A stretch of DNA of 64,000 nucleotides. Source: Aldrovandia affinis (Eukaryota > Chordata > Actinopteri > Notacanthiformes > Halosauridae). Below are positions 1-14,200 of this stretch, one piece after another (position 1 is the stretch's first letter; every line of letters starts with the position of its first letter). The notes under the pieces are model-generated. The model was not told the DNA's origin, did no database searches, and worked only from the letters and a program-made list of their open reading frames with translations. The position numbers and the translations under genes were made by a program. The stretch is taken from the NCBI GenBank assembly GCA_029706075.1, contig JAINUG010000328.1, positions 620,001-684,000 of the forward strand, in the 5' to 3' direction.

Positions 1-405
1 CAGACACAAAATCTTCACCCTACTCGCCGCGAAGCTTTCAGGGAAAAACAACAACACTCTTAGTGCACCCCCTCTCCCTCTTCTCCACTCACACAGAAAG
101 CACTCTACTCAGTCACTTTCGAAAACGCACACAAAATTCCTCAAACATTCAACATTCCACATTCATCAAACATTCCACATCAAACATTCCACAACATCAA
201 GAAAAGACTGACTGATTCCCCACTTGCCCCACCTGCTCTTAAATAGGCTTAGTTTCTGCCTGGCTCAGGTGGGACTCATGAGGCAATCACCCAATCACAA
301 TCACTCAACTCACATTCTCACACAGACACCCAATCAGCCAATTGACTTCCATATCAATTGACTGATTGACACCAATTAAATAATTTAATCATAATTAAAC
401 CAATT
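1..405 (-). mobile_element. LTR-like repeat, partial (cut by window edge)
   Basis: Read on the minus strand, this stretch matches the repeat at about 30572-31279 in two places: the segment around the box reading CCTATTTAAGAGCAG, next to the phrase CCCACCTGAGCCAGG, and the later segment GAAAGCTTC..AGTAGGGTGAAGA. A TATA-like box followed further on by an AATAAA in the other copy suggests an LTR. It is an old, broken copy; the internal part, if any, is outside the window. Confidence 0.45.
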
Positions 406-544
406 ATGGCCTTTGGAGCTCCCTTCCAGTCGACAGTTCACTCTCACACCCTGTGAGAGTGCCAAACCTGCCCCCGGAAAGTCTACCTGCTCCAAAGGCC
501 TCCACAACATGTAAAGACACAGACAACCATGCCACTCCCACGTG

Positions 545-1200
545 GCCGAGACCGACGTCCTCCACAGTGTTCAATTTGAAAAATACTTAGGAATTGTAGA
601 TCAAAGCCTATCTGCATCAAAGCAGTGTGCTACAGCAGTGAAAAAAGCCAACAGGATGCTGGGATACATTGTAAAAAGTATTGAGTATAAATCAAAGGAG
701 GTTATATTAATGTTATATAATGCCTTTGTCAGACCTCACTTAGAATTATGTGTGCAGTTCTGGGCACCACACTACAAGAAAGATATAGAAGCTCTTGAAA
801 AAGTCCAAAGAAGGGTACCTGGTATGAAAGGTAAAAGTTATGATGATAGACTTAAGGCACTCAACCTATTTAAGCTTAGCAAACGGAGACTTAGGGGGGA
901 TTTGATTGAGGTTTTTAAATTCCTAAAATGGATTAACAAAGTGAAATACCAAAGATTTTTTAAGATAAGTGGGGTCAGCAGAACAAGAGGCCATAGGTGG
1001 AAATTAGTTTAAGGCAAATTCCGCACAGATATTAGGACGTTTTTCTTTACACAGAGAGTTGTCAATGTCTGGAACAGCTTACCAGATCGGGTAATAGAGG
1101 CAGAAACACTTGGGCTATTCAAGGCCAGGCTAGATGTAGTGGTAGCCGAATGGCCCGTTCTCATCATTATGTATTCTTATGTTCTTATGTTCTTATATTC
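545..1200 (+). mobile_element. CR1/jockey-type LINE, 3' end of reverse transcriptase ORF
   Basis: The translated block contains the typical post-RT region of CR1-like LINEs: a KYLGI box, ANRMLGYI, VRPHLELCVQFW, LEKVQRR, RRLRGDLIEVFK, then SRTRGH and VVNVWNSLP. The frame stays open from 542 apart from one in-frame TAA at 1010-1012, after which the family's C-terminal phrase (RTDIRTFFFTQRVVNVWN) continues in the same frame to about 1180. It is strongly 5'-truncated and ends in a TTCTTATG-type simple repeat, as expected of a LINE 3' tail. Confidence 0.8.
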
Positions 1201-1204
1201 TAAT

Positions 1205-1826
1205 TGTCACGGCCCACAAAGCTACCTGCACTTCAATAGCCGGGTAGCTGACCAAATAGGACGCAACCACAAATACTTCCAGTCAAGGATTTAAAAATAC
1301 AAGTTTATTTACAATGGAATAAATAAAAGACATACTTCCATAAATCAGAAGCAAAATGAAACACAAAACAAAACAGCTAGCTAACCTAATCTCAAAAGAA
1401 AGCATTCTACCCTACTTATCGAGGCAAAACATAAGAGTAAATTCTTCCAGGAAACTAGTTATCCCTACTCTGACTCTTCCTATCTAACCAAAAGATGCTC
1501 AAACGATAAAGAAGCTAACAAATACACAAAAGCAGAAACCACAGAAAACAAATGGGTCAAAAAACTGGCTTCACAAAAAACATCCACATACAAATAAACA
1601 CAAGACAGTACACAAAAGAAGGCTTCCTCCAGAAGACGGCATCTCCCTATGTGCAGGGGTGCCGGCCTTTTAATCCCTCAGCTCAGGGGCATGGCCAGTC
1701 GAGGTCGGAAACAGTTCAACTTGTCAACAACTTTTGCCTACGTGCAGGCGATCACCCGCCGCCATCATGGCTCCAGCAAGCAATTAGCCACCTGCAGCTG
1801 GAGGGAAACTCCCCACGACCGTAACA
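1205..1826. mobile_element. Putative solo LTR (fossil)
   Basis: The block starts TGTCACGG and ends CCGTAACA, i.e. short inverted TGT..ACA ends, 622 bp long. It is flanked by CTAAT (1200-1204) and GTAAT (1827-1831), four of five bases matching, the size of a Gypsy-type target duplication. It contains AATAAA motifs. No coding part is visible, so a solo LTR is the likeliest reading; a non-autonomous element of another class is possible. Confidence 0.4.
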
Positions 1827-2163
1827 GTAATGAATCTGTAGTACAGGACAAATCATGGATGTGTATTCAAATTTTGGTTTTAATGTCAAACTAACTACTG
1901 GAAGAGATTTGACATTTTAAAACCATTTTCTCAGAGAGGCATTTGAGGTGAAAATGTTTGACACGATAATTTCCTCTTTAGAGGAAATGATAAGGAAATG
2001 GTCATTATTCTTCTGTTTTCCATGTATTTTGATTGAACAGAAATGAAAATTGAAATTGGATTTTGAGCCACCTAAAGGCATCTAAAAGGAAGACAGCAGG
2101 GGGCTGTGCATTATGAGAGTGAATTATGCAAATGAGAGTGATGGAGTGTCCTGCTTTCCCCAG

Positions 2164-2255
2164 GAAATATCAACAGAAACTGCACCGCAGAAGGATGGTC
2201 TGAGGTCTTTCCTAATATAACCAGCATTTGTGGCTCTGAAGCTACACAGGACAAG
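2164..2255 (+). CDS. vipr2: vipr2 exon: end of hormone-binding extracellular domain
   Basis: Acceptor TTTCCCCAG ends at 2163 and donor GTAAGC starts at 2256. The exon starts with two bases of a split Gly codon and ends in phase 0. It reads [16 protein letters not shown] then NITSICG: the conserved NCT..GWSE..P..C core that closes the cysteine-rich extracellular domain of class B receptors, with the last two of its cysteines. The NCT and NIT sequons are N-glycosylation sites. VPAC2 has the same AGNISKNC..GWSE layout. Confidence 0.9.
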
Positions 2256-5200
2256 GTAAGCAGTGATGTGTGGGGTTAACCCCCTGGTGAGTGAATTTTT
2301 GAGAGTTCTAGTTATAATTCAGTGTTCTGTTCTGAAATTGTACAGTTCTTTGACTGTAAAAGTTATTTGAGGATTCCATTAGTAGCCCTTTATGATGTCA
2401 TCAATTAGAATCAACTACAATTGTTACAGCACGTTCTAGAACAAACATAAGAGTGTGACATCACACCTCTAAGGGTTAAGGAGAGTGTCGACACTCACAG
2501 TACAGTGAGGATTCATTCACTGTAGCCTGGGTTAAATCAACATTCCTCCTTCATTTTGGCCAACAAGTAATTACATTTTTTTCTTTGAAAAGTTTCACAA
2601 TTTGCCAACTTCATTCACTGTAAAGGGATCTCCAAAATGAACTTCTAGGCAAACTGTTTGTGAAGGGGCAAATTTAAGGAGAAATTATTGATTGAAGCCA
2701 GACCTAGTATTAGTGTTCACAGAATTATCTGAGGATACATGTGGATAAAGAACAAAAATACAATTTCAGAATACATGGACTCTTGCACCGAATTGTACAA
2801 GCTTCTACAAGCTATTCATGCACTTATTTGACATAAGCTGAGTTCAGGCCATTGTAATTGACATATGTAGATATTTTGAATAGAAATAGATAGAATAGAT
2901 TTTTATAATGATTCTAAAGGTGCAACTGATGCTTTTTGGGTTTGAAAATGTTTTTCCCACGATTCCCTGTGAATGCACGCTCATCAAAAAATAAATAAGC
3001 CTGAGTTTGTGTAAAAAAACAGCTTTAAAACAAAACAAGGAGAATCCCCAAGCATTTCTTAAAATACCTGACATCTACACCTGCTTAATGCACACCTCTA
3101 CCACACTGACATTGTGCACAAGTTCAGGTTCGAGGTATTTTATAATCCTGTGATCTGCATGCTGATTGATCCACTGCTGAGTGGGTAGAAGAAGTGGCGT
3201 GAACCGTGACTGTTCAGGGTTTAGTGTTACCATAGTGTGTGTTCAAGGTTTAGTGTTACCATAGTGTGTGTTTAGGGTTTAGTGTTACTATACTGTGTGT
3301 TCAGGGTTTAGTGTTACCATTGTACGTGCCGTGGCTGTTTGCATTTGTGTGGTTTGGTTGTGGTGTGTTTGACTGCTCCTAGCGGTTCTAAATGAAGATG
3401 AGACATGGATAGAGTTAAACACCCTGTTGAATGCATTCCTCAGTGTAAACATCACACCAGTCACAATGTGGGCACATTCTGCGGAAGGGACCAGAATAAT
3501 AATGCGAGTGAATGAGAGTCATAACCAGAGCCATCACATCTGCAATATGCTGCTTAACGTGTGATCATCTCAGCCTCTTCAGATGAATGAGAACTGATGT
3601 GGGTGAAATAATGTTCTAACATGTGACCATTTTCTGCTCTTTTGATTCCCTCTGGAAAATGTCCACTGTGTCATTTCATATGCCTCACCCTGTTTGTGAT
3701 GGTGCGACACAAAAAAAATACTGATTGACTGATTGATAAACTGATACTGATTGACAATATCCGTCTTTAAACTGTACCACGGTAACTACTATGACCTTAG
3801 GAAGGACAATGAAAAACCCTCTGATCAAAACTGACAGGGGCCTCGGCCGCGGTTCAAAACCCGACTGTGCCAGACCAGCCCTGGCTGGGAGCCACGATCA
3901 AGGGTGGCACTTGGGCTGTCTGCCTGAGTTCCATCTCGGAGGAGGCGGATCATCGCTGGCCTCGGAGAATTAGCTGGAGAATGGGTCCGTGTTTGTGGGG
4001 GAGGGCGAATTGAAATAATTATAATTGGCCACTAAATTGGGAGAAAAACTGAAAGCCCCCAAAAAAACATGACCGACAAATCAAAATATCCAAAGCCCCC
4101 TGATTTAACTGTAATAGGAATAGCCTCACATCATGGCTGTGCTGTACAGAAACAGCTTGCTGATCCCTGCTAATTCTCTGTCCCTGTTGTGTATCGGGAT
4201 AAAGATGGTGCAACAAGAGTGGCAGAGCGAGAAAAGTTCCCATATGGATATCTAATCACAGCCAATGTGCAATTCATCAGAATTAACGCTCCACTTTAAC
4301 ACTCCACTGTCCTTATAAGAGCCGAATGCCAGGAGCAGGCTGGATGGCTCCTCTTTAGCCAATGGCCTGGACTCAATCAACATTCATCCTTTACTTTGAC
4401 TCACAGAGAAATACAAGTGATTTTGTTTCTTCACAAACACAGATTGCCAAGTTCATTTTGGTGATTGCTCAACCCACCGAATTGGGTTGTGACGAGAGAA
4501 AAAAAGAGCACTTGCAAGGACCGAATGATTGAAGCCAGACCACTGACGATGTGTTTCTGCATCAACCAAAGCCCAGGAGGCATTCAGGACCATGGAGAGG
4601 GGCAGCATAATATACAGGCAAGCACAGCTGAGACTGATTAGTAATCAGTCCTGCACAAAAAATTGCAGCCTTTGGCTGCTTACCACACCAGCAAACGGGG
4701 TGGCTGTGTAGTATAGTGGTTAGGGAACTGGGCTTGTAACTCAAAGGTTGTAGATTAAATTCCCAGATGGGGCACTGCTGTTGTACCCTTAAGCATGGTA
4801 CTTAAATTGCTTTGCTAGATATCCTAAAAATGTAAATGTTAAAAAATGGGATCCCCTCCACCACACCACCAGGGACTTACAGAAGCGAACTCAATGTGAC
4901 CAGCTGCCCTGGTCAATGTTGGAGATCTTTGTCTATAAGACTCCTGGACCATCGTGTAATCAGGCAACAGCAGTGTTCATGGTGGCTTAAGTGCCATTTT
5001 GTTCTGCACAGGAGAGGAGGTTTTGTCCAGTCCCCTCCTCTGCCCTCCGAGGTCACTAGTCAAGGCCAGTACTTCTCAGGCCTGTTTAAGCTTTTTGCAA
5101 TATTATAAAAAGAAAATACCATAGATTTTATCCTCACAAAACTGTTGACCGAGGGGAGGTTGCATAAACAAATTATTGTTTGTAGTAGTAGATTGCCGTA

Positions 5201-8200
5201 GTAATGGCAGTAGATTAACATATAGGAACTGTCAAAAAACATTTCAAACAGGGATTTAAACCCAAATTCCCCCTGCTACGCTAGTGGTCCAGAACTACGC
5301 TCGCTGCAACCTGCATGTGTAGCAGTAGCGTCAACCATGTCTGCCTTTTCCATATGACCAGAGAAGTTAATCATTCCACTGACTGCGTTTATCAGCTGGC
5401 ACCACTCTGAGGTTTTGATGAATGACTGAGAAATTCTGCTGGCTTTAACCCACTCATTTTCACACCTACACTATAACACACCCAAAATGGCCTCTGCATT
5501 AATATTTTACAAAATAGTTAAATGAATTAGAACTGAAAATTAGTTAACTGTTGTGTGCTTGTACTATTACGAGTGTATACAATACTGCATACTTCACTGT
5601 CGTACTTGAAAGTCACAGAATCCTTGCAGAAACCCAAATGAATGTTTCATGCAGCATACATACCCTCACTCATATAGAAACACAATTACTCCAGTGCTTC
5701 TCCCCACTTGCCACTTTTGACAGCAAATGACTCAAGCGTCTGGCCATTGAAATGATTATAAAATAAATGGTAATAGTTCTGATAGTGTAGTTAATGGTCC
5801 ATAAAATGAGTGAATTGAGCCTTCTCACACATTCCCCGTCACTCTTTGGCAGCGTTGAATGCTCTTTGAGCCATCCACACACGGCTTTAGAACAATCTCT
5901 AATCACAGTCAGAACAGAACAGAAGCAGCCTCCCACCCGCTCATAGGGCCAGGGAGGTCACCATCGATTAAACACCAGAGGGGACTGCTAGTGTGAGTGT
6001 TAAGTGATTACTAAACGAGTGATCTTTGCTCTTAATTGACAACTCCACAGTGAAGATGTCAGAGGTAATCAGTGATTGCTGATAATGTTTTGGATTATTA
6101 TTTCTATATAATCAGTCAGAAGGCTTGTGTCATGTGCAGTTGGGCCTGTTCCGTTGCCATAGTGACAGTGATCTGATCTGATCTTACAAAAAATGTATAT
6201 AAAAATAAAACAGTATACAAATAATTTCCCTTGGTTGCTGAACCTACCTTCCACTGTTTCAGAAACATGTTTTCATGCATGTTTTCGTTTCAGCTACATT
6301 CATCTGGCTGGGTGAAAGGTACTGGATACTACTGTGGCATAGCTACATAGCTAGCTAGCTACAGCTTCTGATTGGAGGAGCAATTGTTCTTTGCGTAAGG
6401 GCAGATTTAAGTTAAAGACAAAAACAGATCTAGATGTGATATCTGATGTTACAGTGTAGACGCTGACTTGGACCCAAAAGCAGACTCCGGGACAGAACTT
6501 GGTTGCACTCCTCACAGGAGGCGTTTATTTAGCTGGATGCAACAAGAAAAAAGGTAACCGGAGGAACAGATTGGGGAATCAGACTGGCAGAAGAGGGTCA
6601 GAGCTGACGGACGGAAACGGCAGGCAGGAATGAGATGGGAGTGAGCAGGCAGGAAGCTGGCAAAATAGAACAGGCTGGATGGACTACAAAAAGACTGAAG
6701 AACAACAAAATACAAATGGCAAAAATGGTAAACTGGAAAACAGATAAACAGGGAGAACCAAACTAGAGCAGTACAAATTCAAGAGTACGGTTTGACACGA
6801 GTGTGTGAGCGTTGAACTTAAATAGGGAAGAGACAAGGGTGAAATTACTAGATAGATTCCAACATGCAGAATGTGCTGGGGAGTAGGTGTGATAGGCTGA
6901 ATCTAACAAGGGGAAACGTGAACCGAGTGCGGAATGTGAGGAAGCCACGCCCAGCCTAAAACAAAAGACACACAGGGTAAAAGCAAAGACAAGACATGAC
7001 ACGCAAGGAATGGGATGAACAAAAACATGAGGAAGGTGGACTGGACGGGGCGACGATGTTACATCTGACTCCACATCCTTATGATGTCTTGAATATGTTT
7101 TTTTTTTTATAATTGAGGAAAATAATTTAATAGACTTCACGTAATAGACATTAACAGTGTTTATGTAATAGAGCATGATTATATCTGATAGTCTTCATGC
7201 TAAGCAGATATTATTCATAATATTTATATTTGAATGCTTATAATAAATTCATATCAGGTTTATGAGATCAGTAACCTTAGGGTCTGCTTTTCAGATGGAG
7301 GCAGTTAGTAAGTGGAAAAGGAGCTGTTTATATGCATGGCTTACAGCAGGATGCAAGATTGCAATAGACACGATGACACACTTGTCTCTTTCAGTTGGCA
7401 CTCATCTTTTTTTACTGGTGTAAATGGAAATGGAAGTGGAATGGATATGGAAATGGAAGAGGAGCACAACAAGATAAAATGGCATGTCTAGGGGTGCCAA
7501 ACTGCAATTATTCAAAGAAGGGTCTCACTCAGGATCAAATGTTGTAGTTAACTGAATGTCTCAAAACTTGGCATAAGTAACTTCTGTTCAAGGTATTTTT
7601 CCCCCAGATAGCATGCAAATACCGTAACACTATTGGTATTATTTTTACCATGAATAAATATGGTACTCAGATATATATCAGCCTTAGAGAAAATAATTAC
7701 AAATATATTTATTTATATACAGTCGTGGCCAAAAATATTTTTTTCTAAATAATACACCATTTCTTCCAGAAAATAGTTGAAATGAAAACATTGTTTGGTA
7801 TCCACATATGTATTTCTTTGGTTTACAGTGGAACAAAATTAAAAAGCTGAAAACAAATACTGAATCTTAGCATATCCCACACAGAAATCCTAAAATGGCC
7901 TGGAAAATATTATTAGCACCTTCTAGAAGTTCTAAGATATAATAGTATTTCAGGCAGGTGATTCTCCTTTAATTAGTAATTGAATTTTAATGTAATTTAA
8001 GTCACAGGTGCCTGCCTGATCTAATAATCACTCATTCAAACAGTTTGAATGGAGAAATGTACACATTCTGCTGTTTTGTCACTGCATATACCACACAGCC
8101 ATTTTGGAGATTACCAAGCCATTTTGGAGCACAATGTTCAACCCAGTGTCACAAAGCTGTGCCTCCGTTGAAGGTCATGGGTCTTCCAGCAGGACAATGA

Positions 8201-11200
8201 TCTGAAACACACTTCAAAAAGCACCCAGGAAGGGTTCAAAACAAAATGCTGGACTGTTCTGAAGTAGGCCAGCAATGAATCCAGATCTAAATCCCATTGA
8301 ACATCTGTGGAGAGATCTGAAAACAGCAGTTGGGAGAGGGCATCCTTCAAATCTGAGAGAACTGGAACATTTTGCAAAAGAAGAATGGGCCACACTGCCA
8401 GTAGAGAGGTGTAGGAATCTCATTAATGGCTTTAGGAAGCACTTGATTTAGGGTGACCAGACGTCCTCGTTTTCCAGCTGGCACCATCCCCAAAATGTCC
8501 CCGGATTTAAAAAAAAGGAATGTATTGAAAAATGTATTGTTGTAGCTGAGCCATGACAAATGATAAACAATAAAGATAGCTTGTGACCGAGACATGAGTG
8601 CTGTGATCTGTGTTATAACCAATGAAGTGCCCTGGATGATGCTATTCCCATGGTTACATGACTGAAATTCATTACAATATAGTGATTATTTTTTTATTTT
8701 AAAAGTAATTATTACATTATTACATTATGCACATGATTTCTTAAGGTGATTTGTTTTCTTAAGGCACATGCTCAGCTGTCGCACCCTAATCCCCAGATTT
8801 GCTCCAAGAAATCTGGTCACCTTAACTTGATTGCAGTTATATTCTCCAAAGGCTGTGCTACCAAATATTAAAATAAAGGGTGTCAATAATTTTGTCAATG
8901 CCATTTCTCTTTATTTTATGATTTAAAAGCACGTTCTGAATCAAAAAACTTAGTTTCTGTACTATTAACAGTGAAATAAATAATTGTGGAGACCAAATAC
9001 TTTAGTCAATTTCAACTTATTTTAGGTTTTTTTAAAAACATGCAAGGGTGCCAATATTTTTGACCAGGACTGTATATCTGCATTAATGAAAGCTGCCTTT
9101 GCTCTTCTGTTGTAGCTGGTGTTTTATACCGTGGTGAAGACGCTATACACTCTAGGACACAGCTTATCCCTGATCGCACTCACAACAGGAAGTGCCATTC
9201 TGTGCCTGTTTAGGTGAGTGTTCATGTTTTTCTGAACATGAAATGTGTAATGAAACTATTGTGAGATGCACTTCACCAAAAAAGAAAAACATTTGATGAA
9301 TTAAATGAAATGGAGGGACTGCTCAATTAAAAAACATGACTGGATCCAAGATGGCCACCCACAGCATTACCTGTGCGTTTATTTGTTTCTTATTTATCTG
9401 TGTACCGGCACTCAGATCGCATTAATTTGCAACACATTTTGCGTGTATGAACGGATAATACAAGCTCTCCCTTACTTGGTACCCCCAAATGAATTAATCT
9501 CTAATGCGAGCCAGACTCATCCTGAATTTCATCCAGAGAAATCCGGTACCTGCCACAGGTGAGCCCGCCTGTGCTAAGCTACTGTGAACCCGCGAGCCCT
9601 CTGCAATATCGCTCTGCGCTGTCAGGAATTATTTCACAGATCCCCGTTATTCCTGCATGGCTGATCAGCCACAGATCATTTCTGTGGAGCCTGCATGGGT
9701 TGCTATTGTTAGCGGACTAGCATTCTGAACTGGACTCGCCTGCCAAACTGTTCGATTGGGGTGAATTTTTATTCCTATTATGGCCAACTCCCTGTTGCTG
9801 TGCTTTTTTCTTGTTTGTTGGATCCTGATTTATTCTCCGGCTGCTAAAAACTCGGAACTCAGTCACCTTCCGAACAAAGCCACAAATGGTGTTTGTTTAC
9901 AATGTGCAATTCTGAATCCCTAGTGGTTACACGGTCTCTCAGCATTCCATCAGAGATGCGTTCAATACCTCTGGCGTTGTGTTCTTGCTACCTACTAGGG
10001 CAGTTATCTGACATGATTTTTCTGCCCACAAAGGCTCATAAACCATCTAATAAAAAACAACACTGCAATATTGTCTCTGTTCTCTGCCATGTTCTGATTG
10101 TGCTATTACTGTTGATTTCTGGAAACGTGCATCTACATCCTGGGGCTCAGCCTACCTCTACTGTCATCCCTAACATCTCCCCTGCCATTAATAAGTTGTG
10201 CTTCTCTGATATCTGTTCACAAAAGAGCTTGGGTTTTTTGCATATTAATACCAGAAGTCTGCCACCTAAGCTTGATCAGCTTAAAGTATGGGTGCATAGC
10301 TCCAAACCTGATGTTTTGGTCCTTACGGAATGCTGGTTAAGGAAGATTATCTCTGGCTCTGAAGTGAATCTGTCTGGTTACAATCTATTTCACCAAGATA
10401 GATCATCTAAAGGTGGTGGTGTGGCCATATATGCAAAGGAACATCTACAATGCTCTATTGCCCTCTCCAAATCTGTCCCAAAACAATTTGAATTACTGAT
10501 CCTAAATATCAAACTCTCTGGCCGCTCCTCATTAATCCTCACTGGATGCTATAGGCCTCTGTCTGCTCCGCCTTCCACTCTAACTACACTCAGTTCCCTC
10601 CTGGCCCCCTACATCAAGTCTGAATTTGTCCTCTTGGGTGACCTCAACTGGGACATTTTAAAACTACCTGACACAGTTTTACAGCAGTGGGACTCGCTAA
10701 ATCTCTCCCAGGTTATATTTAACCCCACTAGGTATGACTCTAAATCCCCAGAGAAGTCCACTTTACTGGATGTCATTCTTACTAACAGCCCTCATAAATA
10801 CAATTCTGGTGTTTTCTGCAATGACATAAGCGATCACTGTTTCATTGGCTGCATCTGCAATGGCTGTGCTATGAGGCATCCTGCTCTAATCTGCCAGAGA
10901 CGGCAGATGAAACATTTCAATGAGCAAGCCTTTCTCCATGACCTTGCCTTGGTTAAATGGTACATAATCAGTCTAATCCCCACAATAGAGGATGCTCAGT
11001 CCCTCTTTGAAGGCCTTTTTCGCAGCATCATTAATAAGCATGCCCCCATAAGAAGATGCGACTCAAAAACCATTTCAACCCCTGTAAGTGACTTAGTAGA
11101 ATTACTACATCACAAAAACTCCACCTGGCGTAGGGCTCGGCTCTCTCAAATACCAGCCGACTGGATGTCCTTCAGGCAGCTGAGGAACAAATGCACTCAA

Positions 11201-14200
11201 GCTGTGAGACAAGCTAAAGTCACTTACTTTAAACAACAATTCTCTCTGAGTGGGTCTGACCCACAGAACGTTTGGAAAACATTTGAAGACCTGGAGAATC
11301 AACCTTCCTCCTCACAACTGCCCATGGCCATTAGCTTTGACAATATCATAGTTAGTGACAAAACTCACATGGCGGATCTATTTAATACACACTTCATTAA
11401 ATCTGGTCTATTGTTTGACTCTACCAAACCCCCCTGCTCACAGAATACTAGGAATTTTAACCTTTCTCATAGCTACTCCTCTCCAATTCCCCCTTTACAC
11501 GGCTTCTCACTTTAATCAGCTTCAGAAGCAGAGGTACGAAAGGAACTCCTCTCATTGGACCCTAAAAAGCCTGCTTGACCGGACAAGCTGGACCCATTCT
11601 TCCTGAAAGCCCCTTTAATTGCAGCCTCATATCTCTTCAGTCTCTCAATTCATACAGCAGAAATTCCCACTTGATGGAAGGCATCCACTGTTTGTCCGCT
11701 GTTCAAAGGAGAGGAGATCAAGTGGCCCTAACTGTTATAGGCCCATTTAAATTCTGCCTTGTATAGGGAAAGTCCCCGAAAAACATTTCAACAAATAACT
11801 GACTAACTTCTTTGATACATACCACATCCTCTCAGGAATGCAATCAGGGTTCTGTTCTGCTCATGGCTGTATCACAGCAACACTGAAAGTTCTTAATGAT
11901 GTCATTAATGCCATATTCATAGACCTAGCCAAGGCCTTTGATACCGTCGATCACCAATTGAGAAATGTTGGCGTCAATTTGCAGTCACTTGGTTCAATAA
12001 CTATTTTTCAGATAGGATCCAATGTGTGAGGGCAGAAAACATTCCCAGTCCATTCCGGTCATGAAGGATGTCATGCAAGGTTTTATTTTAGCCCCCTCAC
12101 TGTTCTCCGTTTACATCAATAATATAGCAAAATCATCTGGCGAATCTCTCATCCATCTTTACGCAGCTGATACAGTGCTATACTCTGTTGGATCATCCCT
12201 GAACTATGCTCTAGCTCCAGCAAAGCTTCAACCATATACAGTATGCTTTCTCTGCCCTTAACCTCATCTTAAACTCCAACAGTTTGTTGGGGTGAAGTCA
12301 TCTCCCTGCTCCCGATGGATCACCACCTTGGATATGTCTGAGCTTCAGTTGGTCTCATTATACAAATTACAAATACCTTGGTGTCTGGCTGGATTCCGCT
12401 CTTTCATTTTCATTACATATCTCAAAACCTCAAGAAAAAATCAGGTCGAAGCTTGGATTTCTCTATAGAAATAAATCCTCCTTCACCCCTGCTGCCAAGC
12501 TGACACTGGTTCAGATGACCATCTCCCAATACTGGATTATCGAGATGTGAACTGCAGATCTGCTCCCAAGGCTGCGCTTCATAGGCTGGATGTTCTCTAT
12601 CATTCAGCCATCAGGCTCGCTACCAATGCCCCTGCAGAACACACCACTGCAGCCTCTATTCCTCTGCAAACTGGACTTCACTACATACTAGATGGAAACT
12701 CCACTGGACTATACTCATCTACAAATCCCTTCTTGGACTGACTCCCTGGTACCTGTTCTCTCTGCTAAACATTTTTTTGATCCTGCCTACAAAATCAGAT
12801 GCACCAGCTACATCCAATTATGGGCCCTCAAAGTCAGCACTAGTCTGGGCCGCTCCTCATTTCAGCATGCGGCAGCCTCAGACTGGAATGAGCTGCAAAT
12901 AAACCCTGAGATTGGACAATCTTGTATCAGTTCCTGTTTTTAAGTCTCATGCTCCTGCTACAATTGATGCAGGGGTACTGTGTCTCGTTTATCTTTAATG
13001 CCTGTTTTTTTATTTTTGTTTGTCCAATTTTATTATGTTTTCACTGTATTTGGCCTCTTGGCCAAGCCGTTCTCAATGAACTTGCCTGGTTAAAGATTGG
13101 TTAAATAAAAACAAATAGAAAATGTGTGAAACTTTGGGGTGAAAAAAAAAAAATAAACTAGACTTACAAAATGAAGTGACCTCTCATTTTAAAAAAAGAT
13201 CATGGCTTTACTTCTCATCTTATGTTGAGATGATGATGAAAAACACATGTTTCAGCTCTAGGCCATTGTTAGTGTGACAGGTGTGTAGTCTAAGGCCAAA
13301 GATAAATTAAAGTAATTTGATTTTCTTTTTTCCCATATGCAGAAAACTCCACTGTACGAGGAATTACATCCACCTGAACCTCTTCTTCTCCTTCATGCTG
13401 AGGGCAGTAGCTGTCCTGGTGAAGGATGACATCCTTTTCTCTCACAGTACGCAGTGCTCTGACCAGCCCTCTCTGGTTAGTCACAGGTCATGGCTGGAGT
13501 TTGTCTCTCTGGTCAGATACTGCTCACTTCAGAAAGCTATTTTTTTGTTACTGTGGTTACTAAGGACATTGCTGTATGACTAAAGGCCTGGTGCTCGAAC
13601 GACAGCAACGCGACAGCAACACAACCAGAGCTCTGCAACATCAATGCAACCTCTGCGACCTACGCAGAGGGGGTTGCATAGGGTGTCGTGTGCCTAGCAC
13701 AAAAATCTAACTCCCGACCACAGTGCAACAGTTCACGTAGATGTTGCACATCATTGATTAGCAAATTAGCATTGGTTAGCGAATGGAGGCGGAGCTGTAA
13801 TATATAATATAATATATGCCATTTAGCAGACGCTTTTATCCAAAGCGACTTACAGTAGTGAATGCATACATTTTCAGTATATGTGGCCCCAGTGGGGAAT
13901 GAACCCACAACCTAAGCGTTGCCAACGCTGTGCTCTACCAACTGAGCCACAGAGAACCACTGTCCTAGTCATAGTTCATCACGCTAGTACATCTTTTTTT
14001 TTAACATTTTACATTTTAAGCATTTAGCAGACGCTCTTATCCAGAGCGACTTACCAGATGTGCATTAATACATGGTAAGAACAATCATAGTTTGTGCAGA
14101 TCAGTGCAGTAATACAGCAATAGACATCGTTGTTGGCAGCTGCATACCATACCTGTATATATCTATGTTAACGTTAGCTAAGCAAAACTGAGGCAGTGAG

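Noticed and set aside
1-2163. Missing upstream vipr2 exons
   Set aside because: I looked for the VPAC2 extracellular-domain phrases with their cysteines and found only LINE and LTR-like sequence; the exons must be further upstream.
3211-3326. Interstitial telomere repeat
   Set aside because: The unit is 29 bp and only contains a chance GGGTTTAG; no TTAGGG run.
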